19,040 nt of DNA, from contig JADNRY010001012.1 of NCBI GenBank assembly GCA_015501585.1, forward strand, positions 1-19,040. The letters run 5' to 3'. Of the stretch, positions 9,459 through 17,599 are shown in pieces. The notes beneath the pieces are model-generated. The model was given only the letters and a program-made list of their open reading frames with translations. It was not told the DNA's origin and searched no databases. Each line of letters begins with the position of its first letter. Within the stretch, counting starts at the first letter, position 1. Position numbers and translations under genes: made by a program. Origin of the DNA: Rhodocollybia butyracea (Eukaryota > Basidiomycota > Agaricomycetes > Agaricales > Omphalotaceae).

Positions 9459-10316
9459 TCAGCGCTGAGAAAACCTGTCCTGGTTGTAGAATGCAGCGTG
9501 TGTGTCCGATGTGTAACCTGCGGCTGCTGGGTGCGGTAATCCAACGTCCCCGCACACTATCTCTCGCTGCAACCCGCTGGGACTGGCGGCTGTGTGATAA
9601 CCTGAGTAAGGACGATGCAGAGGCTGCTGGTCTAAGTGCTGAAAGCCATAGGCTGTGCCCTGAGGTGCAAACCCTCCCATGTGGCATTGTGTATGCTGCA
9701 GGCTCTCTTGGTGAAGTGTATAGCCTACTGGTGTATGAGCTGAAGGCAATAGATGAGGTTTGTTGCCGGGGTGCTGAGCTGAGCGAAACAAATGCCCAGG
9801 TGGGGACTCAAAATGCTGTGGCTCAAAAGAGGTGGGGTTGGAAGACAAGGTGCATTGGCTGGTATAGAGAGCTGGATGGTTTGCCTGGCGGCTAGTATGG
9901 GTAGGGGAGAAATGGGGGAGATGAGGTGCGAATGAACGGCCAGCATTGTTAGAGGCAGCCGGCATTGGGCCGGACCGCGGAGGAGGAGTTCTGGAACGTG
10001 GGGGGTCTAAAGAGCTTGATGATGAAGTAGGCATTGTTTGTGTAGCTCTTTTACAAAGGCCTTGTGCCGTGGAGTCTGCGGCAGTATTCTGTGCCGTCCA
10101 TTCCCGAATGGTGCTTTTTTCTAGGACTGCAACAGAGGGTAGTGTAGGTCCTGGAATACGAAACCTCTGTATATATTTTCCATCCCGCATCTGAGCTGTA
10201 TTAAGCAGTACATCCTTCAGGTTGCCTTTGTGTCTGACAGCTCCTTTTAGAATTGTAGTTTTCTCGTGCTCTTGAAAAACAGGAAGAGATTGCTCAATAA
10301 CGCTATTAGGCCTAAA
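9459..10316 (-). CDS. Unknown Pro/Ser/Gln/His-rich protein, 5' end missing
   Basis: One long minus-strand frame is open from just after a stop at about 10317 to TGA at 9459. The part upstream of the first ATG (10190) is also protein-like (HEKTTILKGAVRHKGNLKDV), so the true start is probably outside and the ORF is a last exon or a truncated gene. The N-terminal part is compact and charged (GKYIQRFRIPGPTLPSV, STIREWTAQNT). From about residue 55 after that ATG it becomes low-complexity, with SSSSSLDPPRSRTPPPRSGP followed by His/Gln/Pro-rich sequence to the end (HAAFYNQDRFSQR). Such a tail suggests a disordered region. Its 5' break coincides with the edge of the repeat-like DNA that starts near 10320, so an insertion may have removed the start. 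I recognise no family. Confidence 0.5.
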   Translation of the reverse strand, partial: FRPNSVIEQSLPVFQEHEKTTILKGAVRHKGNLKDVLLNTAQMRDGKYIQRFRIPGPTLPSVAVLEKSTIREWTAQNTAADSTAQGLCKRATQTMPTSSSSSLDPPRSRTPPPRSGPMPAASNNAGRSFAPHLPHFSPTHTSRQANHPALYTSQCTLSSNPTSFEPQHFESPPGHLFRSAQHPGNKPHLLPSAHTPVGYTLHQESLQHTQCHMGGFAPQGTAYGFQHLDQQPLHRPYSGYHTAASPSGLQREIVCGDVGLPHPAAAGYTSDTHAAFYNQDRFSQR

Positions 10317-11140
10317 ATTGGCCTAAGGCGTGTAACCGTACATTTTGACACTTTGTACGTGTTATACAATGCAATAAGAGAGTTATACAGAGCCCGAGCG
10401 TGATAGCTGTTGCCGAGGCAAAGAACTTAACAATAATACTCAGCGAGCCGTGAAGGTACGCCCACAAGCGTAGCCTAGAGCCAAGCTAGCGAGGATACCT
10501 GGGCTGCCCGGAGATGTAACGCTAGATTGTCAATCTAGTTATACCCAAGAGTGTAGACTCTCTAAACTACAGGACATCTCGAAGCGGGATAAGTACTAAG
10601 CCAACGCATTTACTCAAGGGAAGGAATTATGAGGGAAGGCATCCCTCGCACTAAGACCCCCAACGAGCTATGTTAAGATGTGGACTTTACAGTCCGTAAC
10701 AATGGACCAGAGCGATCCCGAGGAAAACCGTAGAGATCTATTCGCAGCACCGGTCGTAACCGTGAGGACGGTAGAAACATACTTAGCGGTCCTACGGAAA
10801 GCTACGCGCCGGGATAGCCTTGGCAAATCGAAACATTTGATCTTAGAAATCATACACGGGAGGTCTTATCCGTTAAAGCCGACTATCGGGAATCACTTGT
10901 ACATACTCAGCGCAGTTGCTCGAGATTATCATAAGTGGTGTCGTTGGAAAGCTAGATAACAGGCCTTCTCGAGAGAATGTTAATCCCACTCAGGATGGAC
11001 AGAACTATCCGAGGAATAGAATGAAACTCACCCAAGGGAAACCGGGCGGCGAGTGATCATGAAGCGCAAAGGTACTCCTGCCCCGGAGAATTGTGGAGTA
11101 ATCGGAGAAACCTCGCTCGGATCAAAACACTCTAAAACTA
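10317..11140 (+). other. Unassigned segment with one plausible ORF and distinct composition
   Basis: This stretch is visibly different from its surroundings: few A/T runs, many CG-containing words, many short hairpins. Its one plus-strand frame of note, 10678-10959, encodes 93 residues that are rich in Arg and look globular (TVRTVETYLAVLRKATRRD, ARDYHKWCRWKAR). I recognise no domain. Its neighbour on the right is LTR-like, so one reading is internal DNA of a degenerate retroelement. A perfect 17-bp hairpin, CTAGATTGTCAATCTAG, lies at about 10521-10537. Confidence 0.3.
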
Positions 11141-12012
11141 TGTTAATCCTCACGAAATCATATTTTACCTCTGATATATACCCAAGAATGGACTATTTCT
11201 TTATCGTGTGTACCATATATAGGCTGGAGTTTCCTTTCCGAGCCAGATTCCTCTGTTCCACTCTCTTTCCGTCTCTCTCCGTATCTGTTTCATCTATTTT
11301 TCGTATTAAACTCTCTCTACTCAGTATATAAGCCAGATATATTTATTCAATAAGACAAGTTTCTTGCCCTCGACTTGACTGCTAAGACCAGTGCTCCGTA
11401 GAACGTCCCCACGGGATCAGTAGCGTGACGCCTCCTGACTTGGTTATCTTAAGAAAGTAATAAACTTCACGCGCTTCGCAAAGCCCATTTATATCTTGAT
11501 CGAATTTAAGTGTGTAGAGTTCTCTCGAACTCCAGATCAACTCAAATCTAGTTGCTTCCTTAGAGGGGACAGCTTCTAGTAAGGGATTATTCGGCTCCAG
11601 AGTGAGGGTTCCTTAGTTGACTTCTTCACGAAGTTAGACAAGCCACTAAGATTGTGGTACGAGTTCCTAGTGATTAAGTTCACTCACAATATTGTAGCTT
11701 GGCCCAGAGTTTGGTCAAGGACTTTACGGCGTCACAGCAGCTAGTGCCAGAGTTTGCCTAGGGTTGTTGACAAACCTCGAGATTACTATTCTAGCTAGAG
11801 CCAGAGTTTGCCTAGGAGAATCTTAGTTTCGTTGTATTGGTTTTGGTTTTTGGTTAATTGATTTGGACATACACACCTGGTTCCCTCGTACACTTGTACA
11901 CCCCAACTAGGCTTCTCTTGACTTAGTTCTAAGAGTTGTCTAAGCTTAGTTACCCACGTTAGCGCTACAGTCTTGAACCTGGAGCAGTCGTGCGCGTACA
12001 TCTGATATTACA
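11141..12012 (+). repeat. Possible LTR or LTR fragment (weak)
   Basis: The block begins TGTTAATCC and could end at GATATTACA, giving TG...CA ends with a short imperfect inverted terminus. Inside are a pyrimidine-rich stretch, a TATA box (AGTATATAAGCC, about 11320), and an AATAAA-type signal near 11458. Three diverged copies of a CCAGAGTTTG motif lie near 11705, 11749 and 11802. The five bases flanking the proposed ends (AACTA and AAGCT) do not match, and I see no second copy, so a solo LTR is not demonstrated. Confidence 0.3.
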
Positions 12013-12109
12013 AAGCTTTCCCTTGGGGAATCTCTGACAACCCACCCTCGCTCCCTTACATATTGATAGTCTGGTTAGGTGCGGTAGTGTTTTTGTTAGG
12101 TTGTTTTAT

Positions 12110-13800
12110 AGCACCTTTTGCCTACCTACACGTAAATACCCAAATAACGCATTGGTTTGTATCGCAGTCGTGTTGAACATTTACCGTGCACATGATGGCC
12201 TGTGTATGAATGGGGTCAAATACTGGGTTCACAAAAGATATGCACTTACTTCAGGGGAATTCACAAAGTACTGCCCAGAGCCAGTAAGACGAGGCATGCC
12301 TTGGCTCGAGGCCTCAGTCCCAATGCCTGTTGCCTCAACAAGTACAGAGTGAACCGTCTTTGAGTCCAGCTCCCTGCGTTTACAGTGAAGTGCCTCAACG
12401 ACTTGCGCAACGGCAACATCGTCAATGGAAAAACTATCCATGCGAGAGTCACGGCAGGTCACGTAGCTGGAAGTAAAGCATTTGTCGCCGTTGCGTAGAA
12501 CAAAGTGCTTTGCATGCCGGTAACTTCCCAAACACCTTTCTTCCTCGCTGTAAAGGGCCATATCTTCTGGCGCCATACAACCGGTTTGCGTGTTAAGCAG
12601 TTGCTGTTCCGTTGTGGCAGAATCTAGCAGGCAAGCTCCAGCTGCATTCAAAAGCTTAAGCACAACATTGAGTTGGAATAAGATAAGACTTACTATGAGG
12701 ACTTGACTTCTGCACAAGACCAAGGTAGCTTGCAACAGTATCGGAGTGTATGGCTACATCCAAAGGGCTCTGACCAACTGTAGTCCAGTGCTCTCTGGAA
12801 TACCAACCATTTCGAAAATACCATTGTACTTGAGTAACACGCTCTCACTGATGGAGCTCTGGGTCCTTGAATTTCTCCTCCACGTCTTTGCTGAACTCGA
12901 TTTTTATACAGTCAAGGAAGACCCCACCGCTGAGCATATGACAGATGCGGTTATGCTTGGCAAAAGCCCAGGCAATATTTCGGGAGGGAGCAAGCCTGTT
13001 AGAGTGCACGCTTTTAGAACGGATTATTGCATTGTATGATTCAAAAACTTCAGTAGCAAACAGCATAGCTGGTCCAAAACGGCGGATGTGCTCCGGAAGA
13101 TGTACCAAGATGTGAAACTTAGGCTTATTGAACCAACGAATACTCCATTTTGCGGCACAAAGTAAGAACTGGTCAATTTCATGTGTCAGAATTTTCTGTA
13201 AAAGTGAGCAACGGAGACCAATATCACATAGTGAGACCTACTAGGTGTAAAGTCACATGACTCTGGAAAGACAACCATGCCCTCCAACTGGACCAAAAGG
13301 CCACAATATCAGGTCTGACCTGATATGCTTCCCAGACTATATAAATGGTTCACTTCTTGACACTAGGTAGGTTTTCTAAATTCTCGATTTCTGGCTGCCA
13401 TACAAGCAGAATTAGTTTCGAGAGTGCAATCCAGGTCTCATAGCATTCCGTATTCACAAACCCCTTCAATACAAAGGGAGCAACCTGGCAAATTTTTCGG
13501 AAATCAGAGCCGGTAAGTGACCCATAATGCTCCACAAGAGTATTGCCTGCGAGCTTTGAATCCAATCCTAGACCTTCAACTTCGATGGATGAAAGGCAAG
13601 TAGCAAGTTCCTTCTTTATATCCGGGTTGAGTTTGATTTGGTTCTCAATGATAACGTCGCGCCAAAGATACTTGACAAAACCAAGAAGAATGACATGCAA
13701 AAATTTCAACAGGGGTATCTGCGTGTGCATCGAGACCTGGTTTTTTTCTTTAGGGGGAGGCTAGAGAAATGCAGTAGTAGGATCTCACCATAAAACAAGA
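12110..13800 (-). pseudogene. Degraded Agaricomycete transposon protein gene
   Basis: The gene runs right to left. A 52-nt intron (13737-13788) precedes DAHADTPVE, then a break in an A5 run (plus 13699-13703) leads to LHVILLGFVKYLWRD, GSLTGSDFRKICQVAPFV and WIALSKLILLVWQPEIENL. After a longer intron-like gap (about 13196-13350) come LTHEIDQFLLCAAKWSIRW, HIRRFGPAMLFATEVFESYN and SVHSNRLAPSRNIAWAFA. The frame then meets TGA at 12845-12847 but remains coding-like beyond it (HSDTVASYLGLVQK). A 52-nt intron at 12642-12693 precedes a further block. A tail with VNVQHDC ends near 12130. I recognise the motif series from multicopy mushroom transposon-type hypothetical proteins. I cannot assign the superfamily firmly; a CACTA-like one is possible. 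The N-terminus is missing where the MITE begins. Confidence 0.6.
12642..12693 (-). other. Spliceosomal intron in the transposon pseudogene
   Basis: On the minus strand it starts GTAAGT and ends GCAG, is 52 nt long, and its removal joins two open frames in phase (SSPH to GACLLDS). It is a useful marker that the remnant was once an expressed, spliced gene. Confidence 0.65.
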
Positions 13801-13865
13801 CACTGCCAGGATATCAATATTTTGCCTCCGTAAAAGGCAAGGAAATATATAACATTTTTCCATTG
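13801..13865 (+). repeat. MITE left terminal inverted repeat
   Basis: CACTGCCAGGATATCAATA onward. Its shared core with the right end includes GATATCA, CCGTAAAAGGC and GGAAATATAT.ACATTTTTC. Confidence 0.82.
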
Positions 13866-14074
13866 ATTTTTCAGTGTTTTTCTCCCCTGCAAAATATCAT
13901 TTGTTTCAGAGGAAAAAGCTGTGGGAAAATAGATCCTTTTTCACCTGTAAAGTAACATATTTCACACTAGTTATTTTTCTACATTTTTTGCCACTGAAAA
14001 AATGGTTTTATAACAGTGGCAAAATATTTTATTTTTCATTGTATTTTTCTTGTGAAAAAGGATTTATTTTACAG

Positions 14075-14092
14075 CCGGGCCGGCCGGCCCGG
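14075..14092. repeat. 18-bp perfect GC-only palindrome inside the MITE
   Basis: CCGGGCCGGCCGGCCCGG is entirely G/C and perfectly self-complementary, in an otherwise AT-rich element. It is followed by a second small palindrome, AAAGGATTCCTTT (about 14096-14108). Confidence 0.9.
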
Positions 14093-14365
14093 ACAAAGGA
14101 TTCCTTTGACCCGTTCATTGCCCGTTTCTTTTCGCAGCATATTTTTCCTAAGTAAAATCTTTTTGAAAAAGCCAATATATTACTCAAAACAAAGCTTTTA
14201 CAAAGGTAAAAATTATGGAAAAATCACAAATATTTCAAGGAAAATAGATTTGGTAAAATATGTACTTTTTCCAGTGGAATAAGCGCCGAAAAAAGGTTTT
14301 ATTTTCCCATACCTTTCACAGATGCACAACATGATATTTTACAGGGGACAAAATTACTGCAAAAT

Positions 14366-14430
14366 GAACTGAAAAATGTAATATATTTCCTAGCCTTTTA
14401 CGGCAGAAAAATACTGATATCTTGGCAGTG
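14366..14430 (-). repeat. MITE right terminal inverted repeat
   Basis: Its reverse complement begins CACTGCCAAGATATCAGTA and follows the left end with about ten mismatches or small indels. Confidence 0.82.
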
Positions 14431-14436
14431 AGATGA

Positions 14437-14823
14437 GCCTGGTTAAACCAGAGGCCATCACGATGAAAAAAACGGTTAAACAGTTTTAACAACCAATGTA
14501 TCTAAGCCATGGCAGCAGCAGATTTACTGGTCATTTGCGCGGTTATACAGCTATTATGCATGGTTTAACTGGTTTAACCAGCTACTATGCATAGTTTAAC
14601 TGGTTAAACCAGCTATCATGCATGGTTTGACTGGTTAAACCAGCTCTTGTTTTATGTGATTTAACCAGATAACCATTGTAATCACTTTGAACTGGTGGTT
14701 AAACCAGTTAAACCAGCTTAGTATCTGAAAGGCCACAGTCAGTCACCTGTGTGGTTGGGCTGTGGTTAAACCAGTTTAACCAGATATCATTATGCAACAC
14801 TTCATTGAACTATGTAGTACTAT
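14437..14823. repeat. GGTTTAACC-type palindromic repeat array, left part
   Basis: Many copies of GGTTAAACCAGTTTAACCAG and variants occur. Three tandem 31-bp units start at 14551, 14582 and 14613 (each begins CTA..ATGCA then GTTTAACTGG). Further copies lie near 14690 and 14763. The core AAACCAGTTT/GGTTTAACC is self-complementary, so the array can form many alternative hairpins. It is the left half of an array split by the miniature LTR element. Confidence 0.8.
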
Positions 14824-14828
14824 GTACA
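14824..14828. repeat. 5-bp target site duplication, left
   Basis: GTACA directly before the 5' LTR, identical to 16294-16298. Confidence 0.88.
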
Positions 14829-14981
14829 TGTAACGCCTACGGCACATTCATTGCCGTTAGCGCCGATATTACATAATTAGTCTACTCTTATCCTCGTACC
14901 ACATACTCGTTTTGGTCTATTTCTCTAATAGAACGAGATCTTGCTCATGGTCTGAGGCATTAAGAGTCAGGGCTCTTAACA
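14829..14981 (+). repeat. 5' LTR, 153 bp
   Basis: Differs from the 3' LTR at about three places: an A/G in GGCAC(A/G)TTC, a C/T in AATAGAA(C/T)GAG, and one extra A near its end (TTAACA against TTACA). Confidence 0.9.
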
Positions 14982-15024
14982 CTTTTTTGAGCAACCTTGT
15001 CCTGAATAGGACTATTACAGCAAT

Positions 15025-16146
15025 ATGACCACACAACAGCACAACTCAAGCCATGACTCTGTCATGGCTCTGGCTTACTCTTTTCTTTCTCAAATCCTTT
15101 CCATGTTCCCTCATGATCCTCTCTCACACATCTCTGGGATCCTGGACTTCTCCTCCCAGGGAATTCAACAGCTGCTAGTCAACTTTAAGCAGCTCTGGGA
15201 ACAACATGGTCTTTCAGTGGCTGGTAAGGATTTGGCAGAGGCAGTGGTGCAGGATTCAACATTAAGATGTTGCTGGGCAGTGAAGGAAGAAGGTTTCCAG
15301 GCAGAGGTCTGTTTTCAGATGATAGAGTCTATTAAGAGACTGGGAGAAGAGTTTGGGATGGAACTGTCCAAATCTCAAACACCACCTCCTGCTCCAAGTT
15401 CTCCATCACCTTTGACCGCTCCTACTGCCTCATCACCGACTCCCACGCTCGCTTCGAACGCATTGAACGCATTGAAATCATCTCCACATGCTCTGACATT
15501 GGTTTCACCCTCCAAACCCACTTCCCCTTCATTTAGACTCCAACCAACCTCAGAGTTTGCACGGGAGGTGGCTGAACTGCGGAAAGCAGGCCAGAAACTT
15601 GAAGTATTCATGGATGAACATGTCATGGGGCTCGAACACACAGCTGGCACACCGCCAGCTCATGTTCATCTCTCAAACACTCCAACCGAGTGTACACCTG
15701 TGCCTTATATTGCCCCTGTGACTGCTGTTCCACCAACAGGCCTTCGTAAACGTGTCAAACACAATGTGTATGGTGCGTTTGGTTCGCTCTTGCTTCGTTC
15801 AAGTCGTTGCCCATCCCAATCTGGTACACTCATGCCATCACCCTCACCCACTGAAACTCCCCATCACCATATTTGTGCTCCCATTCATGGCGCTGGAGAT
15901 CTACTGTCTCCAATGTGCCACCACCATCTCAATCTGGACTTAGTGTCAGCATCCAGAGAATCCGGCAATTCTCACAGGACACTTTCTCTTCTTCTGCACT
16001 TATGGAAATTGCCAGCATACTACATCGTACGTTACCTATTAGATGACTGTATGTTTCTCTTTGTTATGTTTTCCCTTTTCCATCTTTCTCTTTTGTTTTT
16101 TTTGGGTAAGATGGACCTGTGGGGTCAATCTAGGGGGCATGTGTAA
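15025..16146 (+). CDS. Unknown 373-aa protein carried by the miniature LTR element
   Basis: ATG at 15025, 43 nt after the 5' LTR, opens the longest frame in the window. Residues 1-115 are helical and charged (ILDFSSQGIQQLLVNFKQLW, MIESIKRLGEEFGMEL). Residues 120-180 are a Pro/Ser/Thr linker. Residues 180-210 form a short helix (FAREVAELRKAGQKLEVFMD), followed by more Pro/Thr-rich sequence. The last 40 or so residues are hydrophobic and improbable. There is no CCHC zinc knuckle and no protease, reverse transcriptase or integrase motif. Position and architecture fit a divergent Gag-like or captured host protein; neither is demonstrated. From about 15860 to 16043 a different frame is more protein-like (SQSGLSVSIQRIRQFSQDT to ILHRTLPIR then TGA), so a frame break near 15850 may have replaced the native C-terminus. 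The literal frame uses the 3' LTR for its stop. Confidence 0.6.
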   Translation: MTTQQHNSSHDSVMALAYSFLSQILSMFPHDPLSHISGILDFSSQGIQQLLVNFKQLWEQHGLSVAGKDLAEAVVQDSTLRCCWAVKEEGFQAEVCFQMIESIKRLGEEFGMELSKSQTPPPAPSSPSPLTAPTASSPTPTLASNALNALKSSPHALTLVSPSKPTSPSFRLQPTSEFAREVAELRKAGQKLEVFMDEHVMGLEHTAGTPPAHVHLSNTPTECTPVPYIAPVTAVPPTGLRKRVKHNVYGAFGSLLLRSSRCPSQSGTLMPSPSPTETPHHHICAPIHGAGDLLSPMCHHHLNLDLVSASRESGNSHRTLSLLLHLWKLPAYYIVRYLLDDCMFLFVMFSLFHLSLLFFLGKMDLWGQSRGHV

Positions 16147-16293
16147 CGCCTACGGCACGTTCATTGCCGTTAGCGCCGATATTACATAATTAGTCTACTC
16201 TTATCCTCGTACCACATACTCGTTTTGGTCTATTTCTCTAATAGAATGAGATCTTGCTCATGGTCTGAGGCATTAAGAGTCAGGGCTCTTACA
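16142..16293 (+). repeat. 3' LTR, 152 bp
   Basis: Ends CTCTTACA and is followed by the second GTACA. Its first bases supply the stop codon of the internal ORF. Confidence 0.9.
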
Positions 16294-16298
16294 GTACA
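16294..16298. repeat. 5-bp target site duplication, right
   Basis: GTACA directly after the 3' LTR, identical to 14824-14828. Confidence 0.88.
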
Positions 16299-16490
16299 TC
16301 TGGTTTAACCAAAGACAAGGATCCAAGTAATTGCAAGAGACTGGTTGGTTAAACCAGTTTAACCAGCTTCAAGAGACTGGTGGTTAAACCAGTTTAACCA
16401 GCTTCAAGAGACTGGTCAAACCAGTTCTTGAACTTGGTTAAACCGGTTTAACCGGTCTCTCTGGTTTAACCAAGTTCAAGACCACTTAAC
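16299..16490. repeat. GGTTTAACC-type palindromic repeat array, right part
   Basis: Same core as 14437-14823 but with a different spacer. Units of 35-36 bp beginning CAAGAGACTGG start at 16334, 16370 and 16405. A variant pair with AAACCGGTTTAACCGG lies near 16440. Taking out the LTR element makes this contiguous with the left array. Confidence 0.8.
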
Positions 16491-16630
16491 TAGTAGCTAA
16501 CTAATAATATACATAAACGCATAATCACTGATCATAATCAACTACAGATACTGTTGTGCAGAGACGCGTTGTGCAGAGATGCTCAAAACATGAACAGAGA
16601 CTTGGTTACTGCCAGCGATGGGAAGAATGT

Positions 16631-16854
16631 GGGCAAAGAATGTGGGCAAAGACTCAGTAAATGTGAAAGAAATTCAGTGAATAAAAACTTACTTCGACTT
16701 GACTTGAACCAAGGCAACAGACAAAATAATTGATGGAGGCATGGGCAAAGAATGTGGGCAAAGACTCAGTAAATGTGAAAGAAATTCAGTGAATAAAAAC
16801 TTACTTCAACTTGATTTGAACCGAGGCAACAGACGAAATAATTGATGGAGGCCT
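16631..16854. repeat. Tandem duplication of a 112-bp unit
   Basis: Copy 1 at 16631-16742 and copy 2 at 16743-16854 are nearly identical. A shorter diverged third copy of the AATAAAAACTTACTT part lies near 16945. On the minus strand each unit contains AAGTAAGTTTTTATTCA, a good splice-donor match, so the units may be duplicated exon-intron junctions of a minus-strand transcript. Confidence 0.8.
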
Positions 16855-17048
16855 TGGCCAATGTCACCAGTCGAAGATGGCAGCTGAAGATTCAGCTCAG
16901 CATGAAATGAAAGATTCAACGAAAGAAATCGAAAGAATTTGGCAAATAAAAACTTACTTTGATTTGTTATAAACGGAATGGCTAAGTGGACACGGGGAAA
17001 AAATTACTGTAGGCAGATGGAACATGAAACAGACATAGTCTAGACATG

Positions 17049-17100
17049 AACGGTGAGCGAAGAACATGAGCTAAGAACATGAGCGAAGAACATGAGCTTA
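17049..17100. repeat. 13-bp tandem repeat
   Basis: GAACATGAGC followed by (G/T)AA is repeated at 17062, 17075 and 17088, with a diverged unit before it. Confidence 0.75.
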
Positions 17101-17130
17101 AAGAAAAACCCAGTTAGAGCAAAAAAAGTC

Positions 17131-17410
17131 TTAGCAAATGAAGACATACGTGTGAAGGCCCACTGGGAGCAACTTGATAGGAATGACAGGTGATGGCTTT
17201 GGCGAAGGTGCAGTGGGCATGAGGAGGGAACTTAGTGATGTTGGGCATGGACCAAGACTGGCTCGCATGTGTGAGAAGAGACTCGCTGGCGCCAAAGGAA
17301 GACTTGGTGGGATAAATGAAGACACGCTGGTGGGTGTCAAGAGCTGGTTTGGGAAGGGGAGGGGGGGCATTAAAGGCAGCTCAGGGTCATATTTCTTTGT
17401 GTCCTGCAGC
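17131..17410 (-). CDS. Doubtful Pro-rich exon, minus strand
   Basis: A minus-strand open stretch from about 17410 to 17160 is bounded by a GGCTGCAG acceptor-like site and a CAC/GTATGT donor-like site. Two frames are open across it. One is Pro/Leu/Ser-rich (TPTSVSSFIPPSLPLAPAS); the other is more balanced (HQRVFIYPTKSSFGASESLL). Neither resembles a known domain. It lies upstream of and divergent from the gene at 17600, which repeats the orientation of the pair at 5771/5985, but homology to the left pair is only a faint TPT..SF.PPS match. Confidence 0.25.
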
Positions 17411-17490
17411 CGACTGTAGGCTACTGTGGCTCACTTCCAACCCGTGAAATCGGATATCAACCAGGGTTGCAGCACAGTCCTGAGAAGTTG

Positions 17491-17500
17491 GCATAAAAAG
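17491..17500 (+). promoter_or_regulatory. TATA-like box
   Basis: GCATAAAAAG followed by CCCAGAACTCTGG lies about 100 bp upstream of the ATG at 17600. The context closely resembles CTATAAAAGCCCAGAG at 5911. Confidence 0.4.
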
Positions 17501-17599
17501 CCCAGAACTCTGGTTTTAATTACATTTTACATTACACATCTAATTTCGCAACAAAGGTTAAAACCGAGCAAAAAAGCCCCTCAACAGAAACATCCCATC

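Larger units (their letters stand above)
13801..14430. mobile_element. MITE with CACTG termini, 630 bp
   Basis: Terminal inverted repeats of about 65 bp (13801-13865 and 14366-14430) match at roughly 85%, both starting CACTGCCA. A 3-bp AGA duplication flanks the element at 13798-13800 and 14431-14433. CACTA/CACTG ends with a 3-bp duplication are the hallmark of the CACTA (EnSpm/CMC) superfamily. The body is very AT-rich, dominated by runs like AAAATATTTT, and codes for nothing credible. It has inserted just upstream of the first preserved splice donor of the minus-strand transposon pseudogene. Confidence 0.82.
14829..16293 (+). mobile_element. Complete miniature LTR retroelement (TRIM-like), 1,465 bp
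   Basis: Two near-identical direct repeats of about 152 bp (TGTAACG...CTTACA) bound an internal region of 1,160 bp, and the whole is flanked by GTACA duplications. TG...CA ends plus a 5-bp target duplication are diagnostic of integrase-mediated LTR insertion. There is no reverse transcriptase, integrase or protease, so it must be mobilised in trans. A G-rich AGGGGGCATG just before the 3' LTR could serve as polypurine tract, though it is short. I see no convincing tRNA primer-binding site after the 5' LTR. Unlike most TRIMs it carries a long ORF. The LTRs differ by only a few bases, so the insertion is young relative to the surrounding decay. Confidence 0.9.

Noticed and set aside
10519..10539. 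tRNA-Asp-like anticodon arm (CTAGA-TTGTCAA-TCTAG)
   Set aside because: The 5-bp stem, 7-nt loop and GTC anticodon look right, but no acceptor pairing, D arm or TTC-loop consensus lies at the required distances.
13874..14282. Phe/Lys-rich ORFs
   Set aside because: They come from A/T runs inside the MITE and cross its internal palindrome; no protein-like composition.
14437..16490. CRISPR-like array
   Set aside because: Repeats are self-complementary, variable and tandem without unique spacers, in a eukaryotic context with spliceosomal introns.
17426..17599. Upstream start extending the right-end gene by 58 codons
   Set aside because: The extension spans the TATA-like box at 17491 and is not protein-like; ATG 17600 fits better.
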